Assembly (NCBI GenBank): GCA_016930475.1
Contig: JAFGGR010000035.1
Location: 1 to 9,527, forward strand
Direction: 5' to 3'
DNA length: 9,527 nucleotides
DNA from: Clostridiales bacterium
Lineage (GTDB): Bacteria > Bacillota > Clostridia > Saccharofermentanales > Saccharofermentanaceae
Under the pieces are notes generated by a model. That model was not told the DNA's origin. It did not search any database and saw nothing but the letters and a program-made list of their open reading frames with translations. The translations under genes and the position numbers were made by a program. Position 1 is the stretch's first letter. Every line of letters starts with the position of its first letter. Below, piece after piece: positions 1 through 6,732 of this stretch.

Positions 1-368
1 AGACCGGGCTTCTTTCTCTCCTTCATTCTTGAGTCCCGTGTCAGGAAACCGGCCTTCTTGAGGATCGCTTTGTACGCTTCCTCGTCGGCTTTGAGCAACG
101 CTCTGGAAATACCGTGGCGAATCGCTCCGGCCTGACCGGACACGCCGCCTCCGACCGTTTTACAGATCACATCGAACTTGCCGATGGTCCCCGTCGCCAC
201 GAGCGGCTGACGGATGATGAGCTTTAAGGTTTCCAAACCGAAATACTCGTCGATGTCTTTATCGTTCACCGTGATCTCTCCGGTACCGGGGAAAAGCCGC
301 ACACAAGCAACAGCATTCTTTCTGCGACCGGTTCCGTAAAAATAAACCTTTGTAGATTTCTTAGCCAT
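1..368 (-). CDS. rpsI: 30S ribosomal protein S9 (partial, 3' end outside window)
   Basis: Component of the small ribosomal subunit head; the C-terminal tail of S9 contacts P-site tRNA. The 122 codons visible begin MAKKSTKVYFYGTGRRKNAV, and the S9 signature GGGVSGQAGAIRHGISRAL is present around residues 75-95, followed by the usual TRDSRMKERKKPG stretch. No stop codon occurs before the edge. By comparison with the family about a dozen C-terminal residues (the basic tail ending in SKR) lie outside the window. The ATG at 368 is preceded by GGGGAGG about 10 nt upstream. The gene starts 20 nt after the rplM stop, the classic L13-S9 pairing, so the two are almost certainly co-transcribed and made in equal amounts. 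Identification is by recalled family sequence and is very secure. Confidence 0.97.
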   Translation of the reverse strand, partial: MAKKSTKVYFYGTGRRKNAVACVRLFPGTGEITVNDKDIDEYFGLETLKLIIRQPLVATGTIGKFDVICKTVGGGVSGQAGAIRHGISRALLKADEEAYKAILKKAGFLTRDSRMKERKKPG

Positions 369-388
369 GTTCTTCTTACCTCCCCTTC

Positions 389-823
389 TTATGCTTCAAA
401 CGTCAGCGGCTCCGGCTTCTGCGCGGTGTGTTCATGTTTCGGTCCGGCATATACCTTGAGCTTCTTGTACATCTGACGTCCCAAAGCATTCTTGGGAAGC
501 ATTCCTTTGATCGCCATCTCAACGGCCTTTTCCGGCTTGCTGCTCATCAGTTTCCGATAAGACGTTTCCTTCAAACCACCCGGATATCCGGTATGGTAAC
601 GATACATTTTCTGATCCAGTTTCTTTCCGGTCAACACTACCTTTTCGGCATTGATAATGATCACGAAGTCACCGCAATCGAGAAAAGGTGTGTACGTCGG
701 CTTATGCTTGCCGCGAAGAATTCTTGCAACTTCGGTGGACAAGCGACCGAGCTTCATGCCCTGAGCATCGACGACGAACCATTTGCGTTCGATCTGGTCG
801 GCTTTCGCTACGTAAGTCTTCAT
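389..823 (-). CDS. rplM: 50S ribosomal protein L13
   Basis: Large-subunit ribosomal protein, an early assembly protein that binds 23S rRNA. The 144-residue product is close to the usual length (about 142-145) and carries family-typical stretches: WFVVDAQGMKLGRLSTEVA near the N-terminus, LRGKHKPTYTPFLDCGDFV, the HTGYPGGLK loop, and KGMLPKNALGRQMYKKLKVY near the C-terminus, ending KPEPLTFEA. The ATG at 823 follows AAGGAGGA by about 12 nt. It is the first gene of a two-gene operon with rpsI and is preceded by a strong promoter and a roughly 60-nt leader, which could carry autoregulation as known for L13 leaders in Firmicutes. Nothing is unusual in the protein itself. Confidence 0.98.
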   Translation of the reverse strand: MKTYVAKADQIERKWFVVDAQGMKLGRLSTEVARILRGKHKPTYTPFLDCGDFVIIINAEKVVLTGKKLDQKMYRYHTGYPGGLKETSYRKLMSSKPEKAVEMAIKGMLPKNALGRQMYKKLKVYAGPKHEHTAQKPEPLTFEA

Positions 824-886
824 AATGATCGGTATTCCTCCTTAGGTCTTCATGCATGGTCATGCGCGCCGCCTAAAAACAGGCGC
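824..886 (-). promoter_or_regulatory. rplM 5' leader, possible L13 autoregulatory element
   Basis: The predicted 5' UTR begins with a hairpin: CGCCT (885-881 on the minus strand) and AGGCG (874-870) around a 6-nt loop. A smaller GCAT/ATGC hairpin follows at 865-854, and then the AAGGAGGA ribosome binding site. L13 leaders that bind the protein are known from Firmicutes, and the position and length fit. I could not match a recalled consensus structure, so the assignment is tentative; the hairpins themselves can be read directly. Confidence 0.35.
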
Positions 887-892
887 TTCACT

Positions 893-921
893 ATAATATA
901 GGCACATCCGGGAAGTGTCAA
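893..921 (-). promoter_or_regulatory. Sigma-A type promoter of rplM-rpsI
   Basis: Read on the minus strand, a perfect -35 TTGACA (921-916) is followed by a 17-nt spacer and a -10 TATTAT (898-893), which differs from consensus at one position. Transcription should begin near 886, giving a leader of about 63 nt before the rplM ATG. The region just upstream of the -35 (about 922-945) is AT-rich and could act as an UP element. This is the strongest promoter match in the window, as expected for ribosomal protein genes. Confidence 0.8.
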
Positions 922-923
922 TA

Positions 924-942
924 GAGAATCTTAATAATTCTC
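924..942. repeat. Inverted repeat upstream of the rplM promoter
   Basis: GAGAAT (924-929) and ATTCTC (937-942) form a perfect 6-bp inverted repeat around 7 nt. It ends only 2 nt from the rplM -35 hexamer. It lacks a T-tract, so it is a poor terminator for the HAD gene upstream. It could be a protein-binding site or chance in AT-rich DNA. Confidence 0.3.
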
Positions 943-1019
943 GCTGATTTTCGATCATTCTGCGTTTTTCTTCGTTTTTCTCGTTGCTCATCGCACATTT
1001 CGGTGACCGAGCACTCGAC

Positions 1020-1676
1020 TCATGTCGGATTCAACTCGTCAATAATGTCCCGAATCTCGCGAAGATCGCCGACCACGCGATCGGCGGCCGAGATATCCTG
1101 CCCCTCCGAAGTCGGGTTGACATATCCGACCGTGATCATCCCCGCGGCCTTGGCCGATAAAACTCCGGCGGTCGAATCCTCGACCGCAAGACAATTGCGC
1201 GGCGAAACGCCGATTTTCTCGGCGGCCTTCCGGTAAATGTCGGGAGAAGGCTTTCCGTGCTTGACCTCGTCGCCGCCGGTAAAGCCTTCCATCCGGTCCC
1301 AGAGCTTCAGATGATCGAAAACCGCCCGGACAAACCCGACTTTCGACGAAGACGCCACCGTGGCACGCAGTCCTTTTCGAGCAATATGGTCCAAAAGCTC
1401 CGTCAGTCCGTCCGACTCGCATATGCCCGATTCCGGCAGATGACGAATGACCATCTCCCACTGCCTGGCGATCAATTCCTCCGGCTTCGCGGGGAGTTTG
1501 AACCGCTCGATCATCGCATCCCACAGCGCCTCGCTCGCTCGCCCGACATACGGGTTCGTTACGGTTTTATCGGCGTTGACGCCGTAGGCGGCAAGGATCT
1601 CCAGATTGGTCTGATCGTGTAAAGGTTCGCTGTCAAGAAGAACTCCGTCCATATCGAAAATGACCGCTTCGATCAA
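1020..1676 (-). CDS. HAD-superfamily phosphatase/phosphomutase (beta-phosphoglucomutase-like)
   Basis: A subfamily I HAD hydrolase of 218 residues. Numbering from the TTG start, motif I is FDMDGVLLDS with nucleophile Asp8 and acid/base Asp10, motif II is Ser109 in VASSSK, motif III is Lys142 in HGKPSPD, and motif IV is Glu166-Asp167 in AVEDSTAG. A helical cap lies at about residues 17-85. All catalytic residues are present. Substrate cannot be read from sequence; phosphosugars, nucleotides or phosphoglycolate are possible, and the family includes beta-phosphoglucomutases. I chose TTG at 1676 over the longer frame from 1748 because it has a GAGG ribosome binding site 8 nt upstream, overlaps the purF TGA as TTGA (translational coupling), and puts motif I at the usual distance from the N-terminus. 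A start at 1748 would overlap purF by 76 nt. Co-transcription with purF hints at nucleotide or sugar phosphate turnover, but that is inference. Confidence 0.88.
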   Translation of the reverse strand: MIEAVIFDMDGVLLDSEPLHDQTNLEILAAYGVNADKTVTNPYVGRASEALWDAMIERFKLPAKPEELIARQWEMVIRHLPESGICESDGLTELLDHIARKGLRATVASSSKVGFVRAVFDHLKLWDRMEGFTGGDEVKHGKPSPDIYRKAAEKIGVSPRNCLAVEDSTAGVLSAKAAGMITVGYVNPTSEGQDISAADRVVGDLREIRDIIDELNPT

Positions 1677-3076
1677 TGATCCGTCCTCGCTTTCGTCGTA
1701 TGCTCCATGCTTCCCTCCGGGTAAATGCCCGAAAAACAAGCGTCGCAAAATTCATGATCCTCGTCTCCGATCATCCGGGACAACCCGGAAACGTCCAGAT
1801 ATCCAAGCGAGTCCGCGCCGATGATGCCGGCAATGTCTTCAACCGAATGCGTGTTGGCGATCAGTGCCTCACTCGACGGAACATCCGTGCCGAAATAACA
1901 CGGGTAGCGAAACGGCGGAGCGCTGATGCGAACATGGACCTCTTTTGCGCCGTAATCTCTCAGCATCCCGACAATACGGGCTATGGTCGTTCCGCGAACG
2001 ATGGAATCATCGATCAGCACAAGCCTTTTGCCCTCGACCACACTGCGAACGGCATTGAGTTTGATGCCGACCGCTTCCCGGCGAAGCGACTGTTCCGGCT
2101 TGATAAACGTTCTGCCGATGTAACTGTTTTTGTAGAAGCCGCGAACCACCGGAATTCCGGATTCAAAACTGAATCCTGCGGCGGCATCCAATCCGGACTC
2201 GGGGACACCGATGACCGCATCCGCCTCGACCGGATGCATCGCAGCCAGAAGACGGCCCGCCTGAAACCGCGCGTCATACACACTGACACCGTCGATAACG
2301 CTGTCCGGGCGTGCGAAATAAATGTATTCAAATATGCACCGACTGCGTTTCGCCGGCTTTTCGGGGATCACGGAGCGCATTCCGTTTGAATCACAAATAA
2401 CGATTTCACCGGGCATCACATCGCGGACGAATTCCGCACCGACGGCGTCGAGCGCACAACTCTCGGAAGCAAAGACTTCCGAGTCGCCGATCTTCCCGAT
2501 GCAGAGCGGTCGAAAACCGTATCGGTCGCGCGCCGCGATCAGCTTAGTCGGAGTCATGACCAGAAGCGAGAATGCCCCCGTAACGGTCGCCATCATTTCG
2601 GCGACGGCCTTTTCGATCGAATGCGTGCGAACGCGATTTCCGGCGATCACATAGGCAATGACTTCGGAGTCCGCGTCGGTTTGAAAAATAGCGCCTTTTT
2701 CGGCAAACTCCGTCCGCAGACGATCTGCGTTGGTCAGATTCCCGTTGTGAGCGATCGAAAAAGCACCTTTAGAGTATTGTGTGACGATCGGCTGAGCATT
2801 TTCGAAAACGCTCCCGCCCGCGGTAGAGTACCGTACATGACCGATCGCGGCACTGCCGTCGATCCGTTGCAATTGCTCCGGACGGAATACCTCTCCGACC
2901 AAGCCCATGCCCTTATGGCAATTGATTTGGTCTTTCTGTCGAAAGGCAATTCCACAGCTCTCTTGCCCGCGGTGCTGAAGCGCAAACAACCCGAAGTACA
3001 TCCGCGCGGACAAATCCACCCCACTCCGGTTATTGATTCCGAAAACGCCGCATTCTTCGTGTAGCGAACCCAACAT
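1673..3076 (-). CDS. purF: Amidophosphoribosyltransferase (glutamine PRPP amidotransferase)
   Basis: Catalyses the first committed step of de novo purine synthesis: PRPP plus glutamine gives 5-phosphoribosylamine. The 467-residue protein has an N-terminal class II glutaminase domain. Cys9 in HEECGVFGI becomes the N-terminal nucleophile after removal of a short propeptide, with Arg82 in HVRYST and HNGN at 110-113. The C-terminal phosphoribosyltransferase domain carries the PRPP loop VLIDDSIVRGTT at 353-364. Cys247, Cys393, Cys444 and Cys447 match the four 4Fe-4S ligands of the B. subtilis-type enzyme, so it is probably oxygen-sensitive. The ATG at 3076 follows an AGAGGGA ribosome binding site. 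It is the first gene of its transcription unit and is followed by the HAD gene through a TTGA overlap. It is not flanked here by other pur genes, which is mildly unusual. Confidence 0.97.
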   Translation of the reverse strand: MLGSLHEECGVFGINNRSGVDLSARMYFGLFALQHRGQESCGIAFRQKDQINCHKGMGLVGEVFRPEQLQRIDGSAAIGHVRYSTAGGSVFENAQPIVTQYSKGAFSIAHNGNLTNADRLRTEFAEKGAIFQTDADSEVIAYVIAGNRVRTHSIEKAVAEMMATVTGAFSLLVMTPTKLIAARDRYGFRPLCIGKIGDSEVFASESCALDAVGAEFVRDVMPGEIVICDSNGMRSVIPEKPAKRSRCIFEYIYFARPDSVIDGVSVYDARFQAGRLLAAMHPVEADAVIGVPESGLDAAAGFSFESGIPVVRGFYKNSYIGRTFIKPEQSLRREAVGIKLNAVRSVVEGKRLVLIDDSIVRGTTIARIVGMLRDYGAKEVHVRISAPPFRYPCYFGTDVPSSEALIANTHSVEDIAGIIGADSLGYLDVSGLSRMIGDEDHEFCDACFSGIYPEGSMEHTTKARTDH

Positions 3077-3127
3077 CTCTTCCCTCTTCCGGCTCTTTGA
3101 TCATGATTCAGAAATTGCCTGTTTCAA

Positions 3128-3155
3128 AATCGAACCCGATCGTCCCGGTTCAATT
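3128..3155. promoter_or_regulatory. Imperfect inverted repeat in the purF leader, PurBox-like
   Basis: AATCGAACC (3128-3136) and GGTTCAATT (3147-3155) form an inverted repeat with 8 of 9 positions matching around a 10-nt centre. It sits at about +2 to +29 relative to the predicted purF start point. The core resembles the CGAAC of the Gram-positive PurR box, but one arm is TTGAAC rather than CCGAAC and the spacing is not the usual one. It may be an operator or an RNA hairpin. Confidence 0.3.
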
Positions 3156-3163
3156 ACTCACAC

Positions 3164-3172
3164 ATTGTATCA
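3164..3172 (-). promoter_or_regulatory. Putative extended -10 promoter of purF
   Basis: On the minus strand the sequence TGATACAAT holds a TGn extension and a -10 TACAAT (3169-3164). No good -35 lies 16-18 nt upstream (the best hexamer is TATTAG), which fits an extended -10 promoter or one needing an activator. Transcription would start near 3157, about 80 nt before the purF ATG. Confidence 0.4.
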
Positions 3173-3190
3173 TGCTCCGCTTCGCCCTAA

Positions 3191-3207
3191 TATGTATATA
3201 ATACATA
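3191..3207. repeat. Perfect 17-bp palindrome between divergent genes
   Basis: TATGTAT and ATACATA flank a 3-nt centre ATA, giving a perfect 7-bp inverted repeat. It lies between the divergent purF and M15D-dipeptidase genes, directly upstream of the predicted purF -10 (overlapping where a -35 would be) and about 35 nt upstream of the plus-strand -35. Length and symmetry suit a dimeric regulator. It also contains TATAAT at 3197-3202, so a cryptic promoter is an alternative explanation. Confidence 0.45.
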
Positions 3208-3241
3208 AAATTTTCGCCCGTATTACACTTCTGCTTTGTCA

Positions 3242-3270
3242 TTGTTTTTTTATCGGCATCGTGCTAATAT
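3242..3270 (+). promoter_or_regulatory. Putative promoter of the M15D dipeptidase lipoprotein gene
   Basis: A -35-like TTGTTT (3242-3247), a 17-nt spacer and an extended -10 TGcTAATAT (3262-3270) lie upstream of the plus-strand gene. Transcription would begin near 3277, giving a leader of about 37 nt with an AAGGG ribosome binding site at 3303-3307. Confidence 0.5.
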
Positions 3271-3313
3271 CATATCGTACAACTTGTCGTTAAAGGATCA
3301 TTAAGGGTTATTG

Positions 3314-5134
3314 ATGAATAAAGATCATTCATTTTCGAAAATCATTTCGCTCCTTCTGGCGCTCTCTTTGCTGTGCGTCACGTTGCTTTCGTGCGCATCT
3401 TGCAATAAGAATCAAGATCCGAGCGTGCCGATCGTCTTGCCGGGTGTCAGTTCACCGAGCTCACCCTCCGATATGTCTGCCGTGGATCCCTTCGTTACGC
3501 CGTCCCCGACACCGATCCCGGAATACCGCGTCGGTACGGTCGTCGCGGGCGATGAAGAACTGGTATATGTACGCGAAGAGCGCAACTATACGTGTCGAAT
3601 CGTCGGCGCGGCGGTAAACGGCATCGATTTTTGGGTTTTGGATGAAGGGACACTGTGGTGTAAAGTCTTGTTCGGCGAAGGTGAAGAAGGGTATGTCGAA
3701 TCCAAGTATCTCGAAATTGTGACCGACACGGTCGCACCGGAGATCCATGATGCCTACTTTTATATGCCGGCCAAAGAGGAAATGGGTCAGATTTACACGC
3801 GATTCAGCGGCAAGATCAAGGTCGTTCCTTCCACCTATACCGTGACCGAGATGGTTCCGGAAAGCAATGATCCGGGAGCTAAACTTGTCGAGAAAGAAGT
3901 GACCAAAACACGCATCGACATTTACTCCACATCAAACGTTCTTCTTGCCGAGGACACCACGCTGTATCTCAAAAACGCGGTTATCAAGACCACACCGATC
4001 CCGACACCGACGCCCGATGTCACCCCTACGACGGCACCGACCGCAACGCCGGAGCCTTCTCCGACGACCGACGTCACCCCTACGACCGCACCGACTTCGA
4101 CGCCCACACCGACCGATACACCGGAGCCCACGCCTACTACGCCCGAACCGACCCCGACTACCGCTACATCGGAGCCCACTCCGACCGGCACCTCCTCCTT
4201 TTCTCAAGGAAACGCCGGACCGTCAACGGTCATGCTTTCGGCGCGTGCAAGCGGCGTTCCGCATGCTTCATTCTTCGAGTCGACCGAGACCGTTACACCG
4301 ACACCGACACCGACGCCCGATCCGGTCGAAATCGTTATCCGAAACGGTACGATCATTTCCGTAGAGGGAGTGACCTTGGATGAGGATATCGATTTTGAGA
4401 TCGGCAAAGACAAGGGACACGTCGTTACCGAAAGCGGCGAAGTGATTGCTTATGAAGGCCTATTCTTTGACGGTGCCGACGTCATTGTCACCGCGGCAAC
4501 ATTTGACAGGGGAAACGAACAGATCATTATTGAAGACGGATATATCTTGGAGCCGAAACTGCAAAAGGATAATCTGGTCGATGTACGAAGATATACGGAG
4601 GATATTCAGATCGATATGCTCCTCGCGAAGGACGAAAACATCGCCGGAGGCAACGTATACGGTCAGCAGATCTGCTTGCTTCAGCGCGAGACACTGGACA
4701 AACTTTTAAAGGCACAGGAGATGTTTGCAGAGGATGGTTATACCATAATCATTTACGACGCATACCGTCCCTACAGTGTCACCTGCATCATGTACGACAT
4801 TCACCAGAACGGTACATACGTCGCCGGCAAGCGCTTCGGTTCCATTCACAACAGAGGCGCAGCGGTGGATATGTCGCTGATCGATAACAGCACGGGCGAA
4901 CCGATCGAGATGCCTTCGCCGATCCATACGCTGAATTCGACGTCCAACCGTTCCAATCCCAATATGACATCTACGGCAAGGGACAATATGAATTACATGG
5001 CAGAAGTGATGCGCAAATGCGGATTTACGACCATTGCGAGTGAATGGTGGCATTTCTCGGACTCGGAATCGGATAATTATCTGAGAACCGACCACAATCT
5101 CAGCGAGCAGATAAAAATCATATACACTTCGTAG
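3314..5134 (+). CDS. Lipoprotein with SH3-like domain, Pro/Thr linker and VanX-type (M15D) D-Ala-D-Ala dipeptidase domain
   Basis: A 606-residue predicted surface lipoprotein. The signal peptide ends in the lipobox LLSC with Cys27. Residues about 70-137 resemble a bacterial SH3 wall-binding domain (VYVREERNYT, then GYVESKYLEIV). Residues about 138-225 are unassigned. Residues 226-297 are a Pro/Thr-rich linker, with a shorter TPTP run at 328-337. Residues about 338-415 are a beta-rich region I do not recognise. The C-terminus (about 420-606) is an M15D domain: Arg485 in YDAYRP, zinc ligands His512 and Asp519 in SIHNRGAAVD, Glu577 and His580 in EWWHF. All VanX catalytic positions are kept, so it is probably an active zinc D,D-peptidase. 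Whether it cuts free D-Ala-D-Ala or peptidoglycan stems cannot be told; surface anchoring favours a wall substrate. ATG 3314 is preferred to the in-frame TTG at 3311 for its AAGGG spacing. It is monocistronic, with a terminator downstream. Confidence 0.85.
   Translation: MNKDHSFSKIISLLLALSLLCVTLLSCASCNKNQDPSVPIVLPGVSSPSSPSDMSAVDPFVTPSPTPIPEYRVGTVVAGDEELVYVREERNYTCRIVGAAVNGIDFWVLDEGTLWCKVLFGEGEEGYVESKYLEIVTDTVAPEIHDAYFYMPAKEEMGQIYTRFSGKIKVVPSTYTVTEMVPESNDPGAKLVEKEVTKTRIDIYSTSNVLLAEDTTLYLKNAVIKTTPIPTPTPDVTPTTAPTATPEPSPTTDVTPTTAPTSTPTPTDTPEPTPTTPEPTPTTATSEPTPTGTSSFSQGNAGPSTVMLSARASGVPHASFFESTETVTPTPTPTPDPVEIVIRNGTIISVEGVTLDEDIDFEIGKDKGHVVTESGEVIAYEGLFFDGADVIVTAATFDRGNEQIIIEDGYILEPKLQKDNLVDVRRYTEDIQIDMLLAKDENIAGGNVYGQQICLLQRETLDKLLKAQEMFAEDGYTIIIYDAYRPYSVTCIMYDIHQNGTYVAGKRFGSIHNRGAAVDMSLIDNSTGEPIEMPSPIHTLNSTSNRSNPNMTSTARDNMNYMAEVMRKCGFTTIASEWWHFSDSESDNYLRTDHNLSEQIKIIYTS
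4016..4096 (+). repeat. Direct repeat in the Pro/Thr linker coding region
   Basis: Two near-identical stretches, 4016-4042 and 4070-4096, are offset by 54 nt and encode DVTPTTAPT twice (residues 235 and 253). They differ mainly at third positions, plus the last codons. They belong to a longer tract (about 3989-4204) built from ACG/ACC and CCG/CCC codons, where copy number may change by slippage or recombination. Confidence 0.6.
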
Positions 5135-5178
5135 TTTTTACGGGGAATGCGATCCGTTCCAACGCTGAACGAACCGAG

Positions 5179-5220
5179 AAAACCGTCTCCGATAAAATAT
5201 CGACGGGCGGTTTTTTGTTT
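5179..5220 (+). terminator. Rho-independent terminator, probably bidirectional
   Basis: AAAACCG (5179-5185) pairs with CGGTTTT (5208-5214). An inner stem CGATA/TATCG closes an AAA loop, and a T-tract TTTTTTGTTT follows at 5211-5220. It ends the M15D lipoprotein gene. The complementary strand also carries TTTT after the stem, so it may also stop the convergent minus-strand operon ending at 5257. Confidence 0.8.
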
Positions 5221-5256
5221 TCGGGAATTGCGTAAACGGATAGGATCGACCGGTGC

Positions 5257-6714
5257 TCAGGGAGCGGCTATTTCTCCGTACGGCGCGATGACCGATCCGT
5301 TTTTGTCTCGGACCACGATGGATACACTGTAGGTCCCGGGATCCAAAGCCGAAAGATCGATCCGCGCGGAAAACGCGGCGTTCTGTGCCTGATCCCCCTC
5401 TTCCTCTTCCGCAAGCTCCGGTTCAAGGATCGGAAAAGTGACATACGTATACGATCGTTCGCCGTCGAGACGAATAAAGATGTCATAATTCGTCGCCGGA
5501 TCATAGTTTGAGGGAACCGCGGTTCCGTACAATCGAAACACTCCGTCGACATTTTCAACATAAACCGTCAAATCGATATCATCCGGTTGTGCGCCGGTGA
5601 TCGGTTCGATGGCGTACGAGGAAAGGATCGGAGCCGCCGTAATCAGATTCGCCAAATTTCTCTCGACGATCTCAAGGACCACTACATCCGTCTGCTCCGT
5701 CATCAGCCGGTAATCGTACGGGACCGCCCGCGAATAGGTCGCGCTCGAAAAGGCGTCGGAGAAAAACGGGATCAGGGCGTTGGCAAACGAATCGCGGAAC
5801 ATCAAAAGATTTCCCTGACCGCCCGCACACGAGGTTTGGATCAGCATATCCTCCATACTGCGTATCGGGCGCGCCGAGGTATAGTCTGCGGGAAGAGCGT
5901 AAACGTACTGATTTTCGATCAATTCCGCCGCCGGATAGAGCATCACACTGAGGTCGCCGTTGATGATTTCTTGTTTCTCGACCGCCACATCCCGATAATC
6001 GTTCAAAACGAGGTCCGGTCGACGCGAGCGGATCTCATTTGTGATCGCCCGGTAGGCGATCATTGCGCCCCGGCCGTTCCAATGCGAGTCAAGTTTTAGG
6101 TAAAGCGTTTCGTCCGAACCGGCGTCGAGCTTGCTCGTTCGCAGGAGCGACCGCAAGTCCGGACTTCCGATATCCGCGAACGCGAATTTGGCGTAGAGCC
6201 TATCGTAATTATTCTCTTTGCCGGTGGGGACGTACCTGTCCGCCATACACTCCGGATACAGGGAAGCCTTGTTCGGCGCGACGACAAAAACAAAATCGAT
6301 ATCTTTTCGAGCGAGCGCTTCTTTCTGGATCATCAATGTGCGCGCGATGCGATACACTTCGTTGTCCGACAGCACATCCGTCGCCAAATGATCCGGAAGC
6401 GTCGGCGCGAAGTACAGCCACCCTTCCCGGCCGATGATCACTTTTTCCGATACCGACTCGCCAAAAAGCGCGCCGCGCATGATCGCGTCGGCAGTGACCA
6501 GATATGGCTTGAACGCGTAGTGGTCGGAAAGGTAGTCCTCGGCTTCCTGCGGATAGGATGGATTAAAGCCCTGCTCGTTGATAAAAACCGGGGCCGGAGC
6601 CAAAGCGCGCTTCTCGATATTGACATTCTCGTAACCGAACACAAGCCCGAGGAGGGGAAGTGAACAGATCCCGACGAACAGAACAACAAATACAAAGTGC
6701 AACGCTTTTTTCAT
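5257..6714 (-). CDS. AlgJ/AlgX-like SGNH O-acetyltransferase partner with C-terminal beta domain
   Basis: A 485-residue exported protein with one N-terminal hydrophobic segment (about 5-27). The catalytic region follows the AlgJ/AlgX/DHHW pattern: VIIGREGWLYF at about 92-102, Asp209 and His211 in LKLDSHWNGRGA, and nucleophile Ser309 in LLMFRDSFANAL. These match the Asp-His-Ser triad known for alginate O-acetylation proteins. Residues from about 373 form a beta-rich domain with an acidic stretch (EPELAEEEEGD), perhaps for polysaccharide binding as in AlgX. The gene lies 18 nt after the MBOAT gene with a strong GGAAGGGAGGG ribosome binding site, so the two should work as a pair: the membrane protein passes the acetyl group out and this protein places it on a surface polymer. 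The acceptor (exopolysaccharide, teichoic acid or peptidoglycan) cannot be told from sequence. Confidence 0.83.
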   Translation of the reverse strand: MKKALHFVFVVLFVGICSLPLLGLVFGYENVNIEKRALAPAPVFINEQGFNPSYPQEAEDYLSDHYAFKPYLVTADAIMRGALFGESVSEKVIIGREGWLYFAPTLPDHLATDVLSDNEVYRIARTLMIQKEALARKDIDFVFVVAPNKASLYPECMADRYVPTGKENNYDRLYAKFAFADIGSPDLRSLLRTSKLDAGSDETLYLKLDSHWNGRGAMIAYRAITNEIRSRRPDLVLNDYRDVAVEKQEIINGDLSVMLYPAAELIENQYVYALPADYTSARPIRSMEDMLIQTSCAGGQGNLLMFRDSFANALIPFFSDAFSSATYSRAVPYDYRLMTEQTDVVVLEIVERNLANLITAAPILSSYAIEPITGAQPDDIDLTVYVENVDGVFRLYGTAVPSNYDPATNYDIFIRLDGERSYTYVTFPILEPELAEEEEGDQAQNAAFSARIDLSALDPGTYSVSIVVRDKNGSVIAPYGEIAAP

Positions 6715-6732
6715 GCTTTTCCCTCCCTTCCT

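Noticed and set aside
428..901. 157-codon open frame on the plus strand over rplM
   Set aside because: It lies antisense to the clear L13 gene, has no recognisable protein features and no good ribosome binding site.
940..1019. Terminator between the HAD gene and the rplM promoter
   Set aside because: On the minus strand the sequence is A-rich rather than T-rich, and only short imperfect stems are visible, so I could not support a terminator.
1677..1748. Upstream extension of the HAD gene starting at ATG 1748
   Set aside because: It would overlap purF by 76 nt and add about 24 residues before motif I; the TTG at 1676 has a well-placed ribosome binding site and gives the normal family length.
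3945..4364. Arg/Pro-rich open frame overlapping the dipeptidase linker
   Set aside because: Its repetitive composition is the frame-shifted reading of the Pro/Thr linker codons; the antisense Val/Gly-rich frames there have the same cause.
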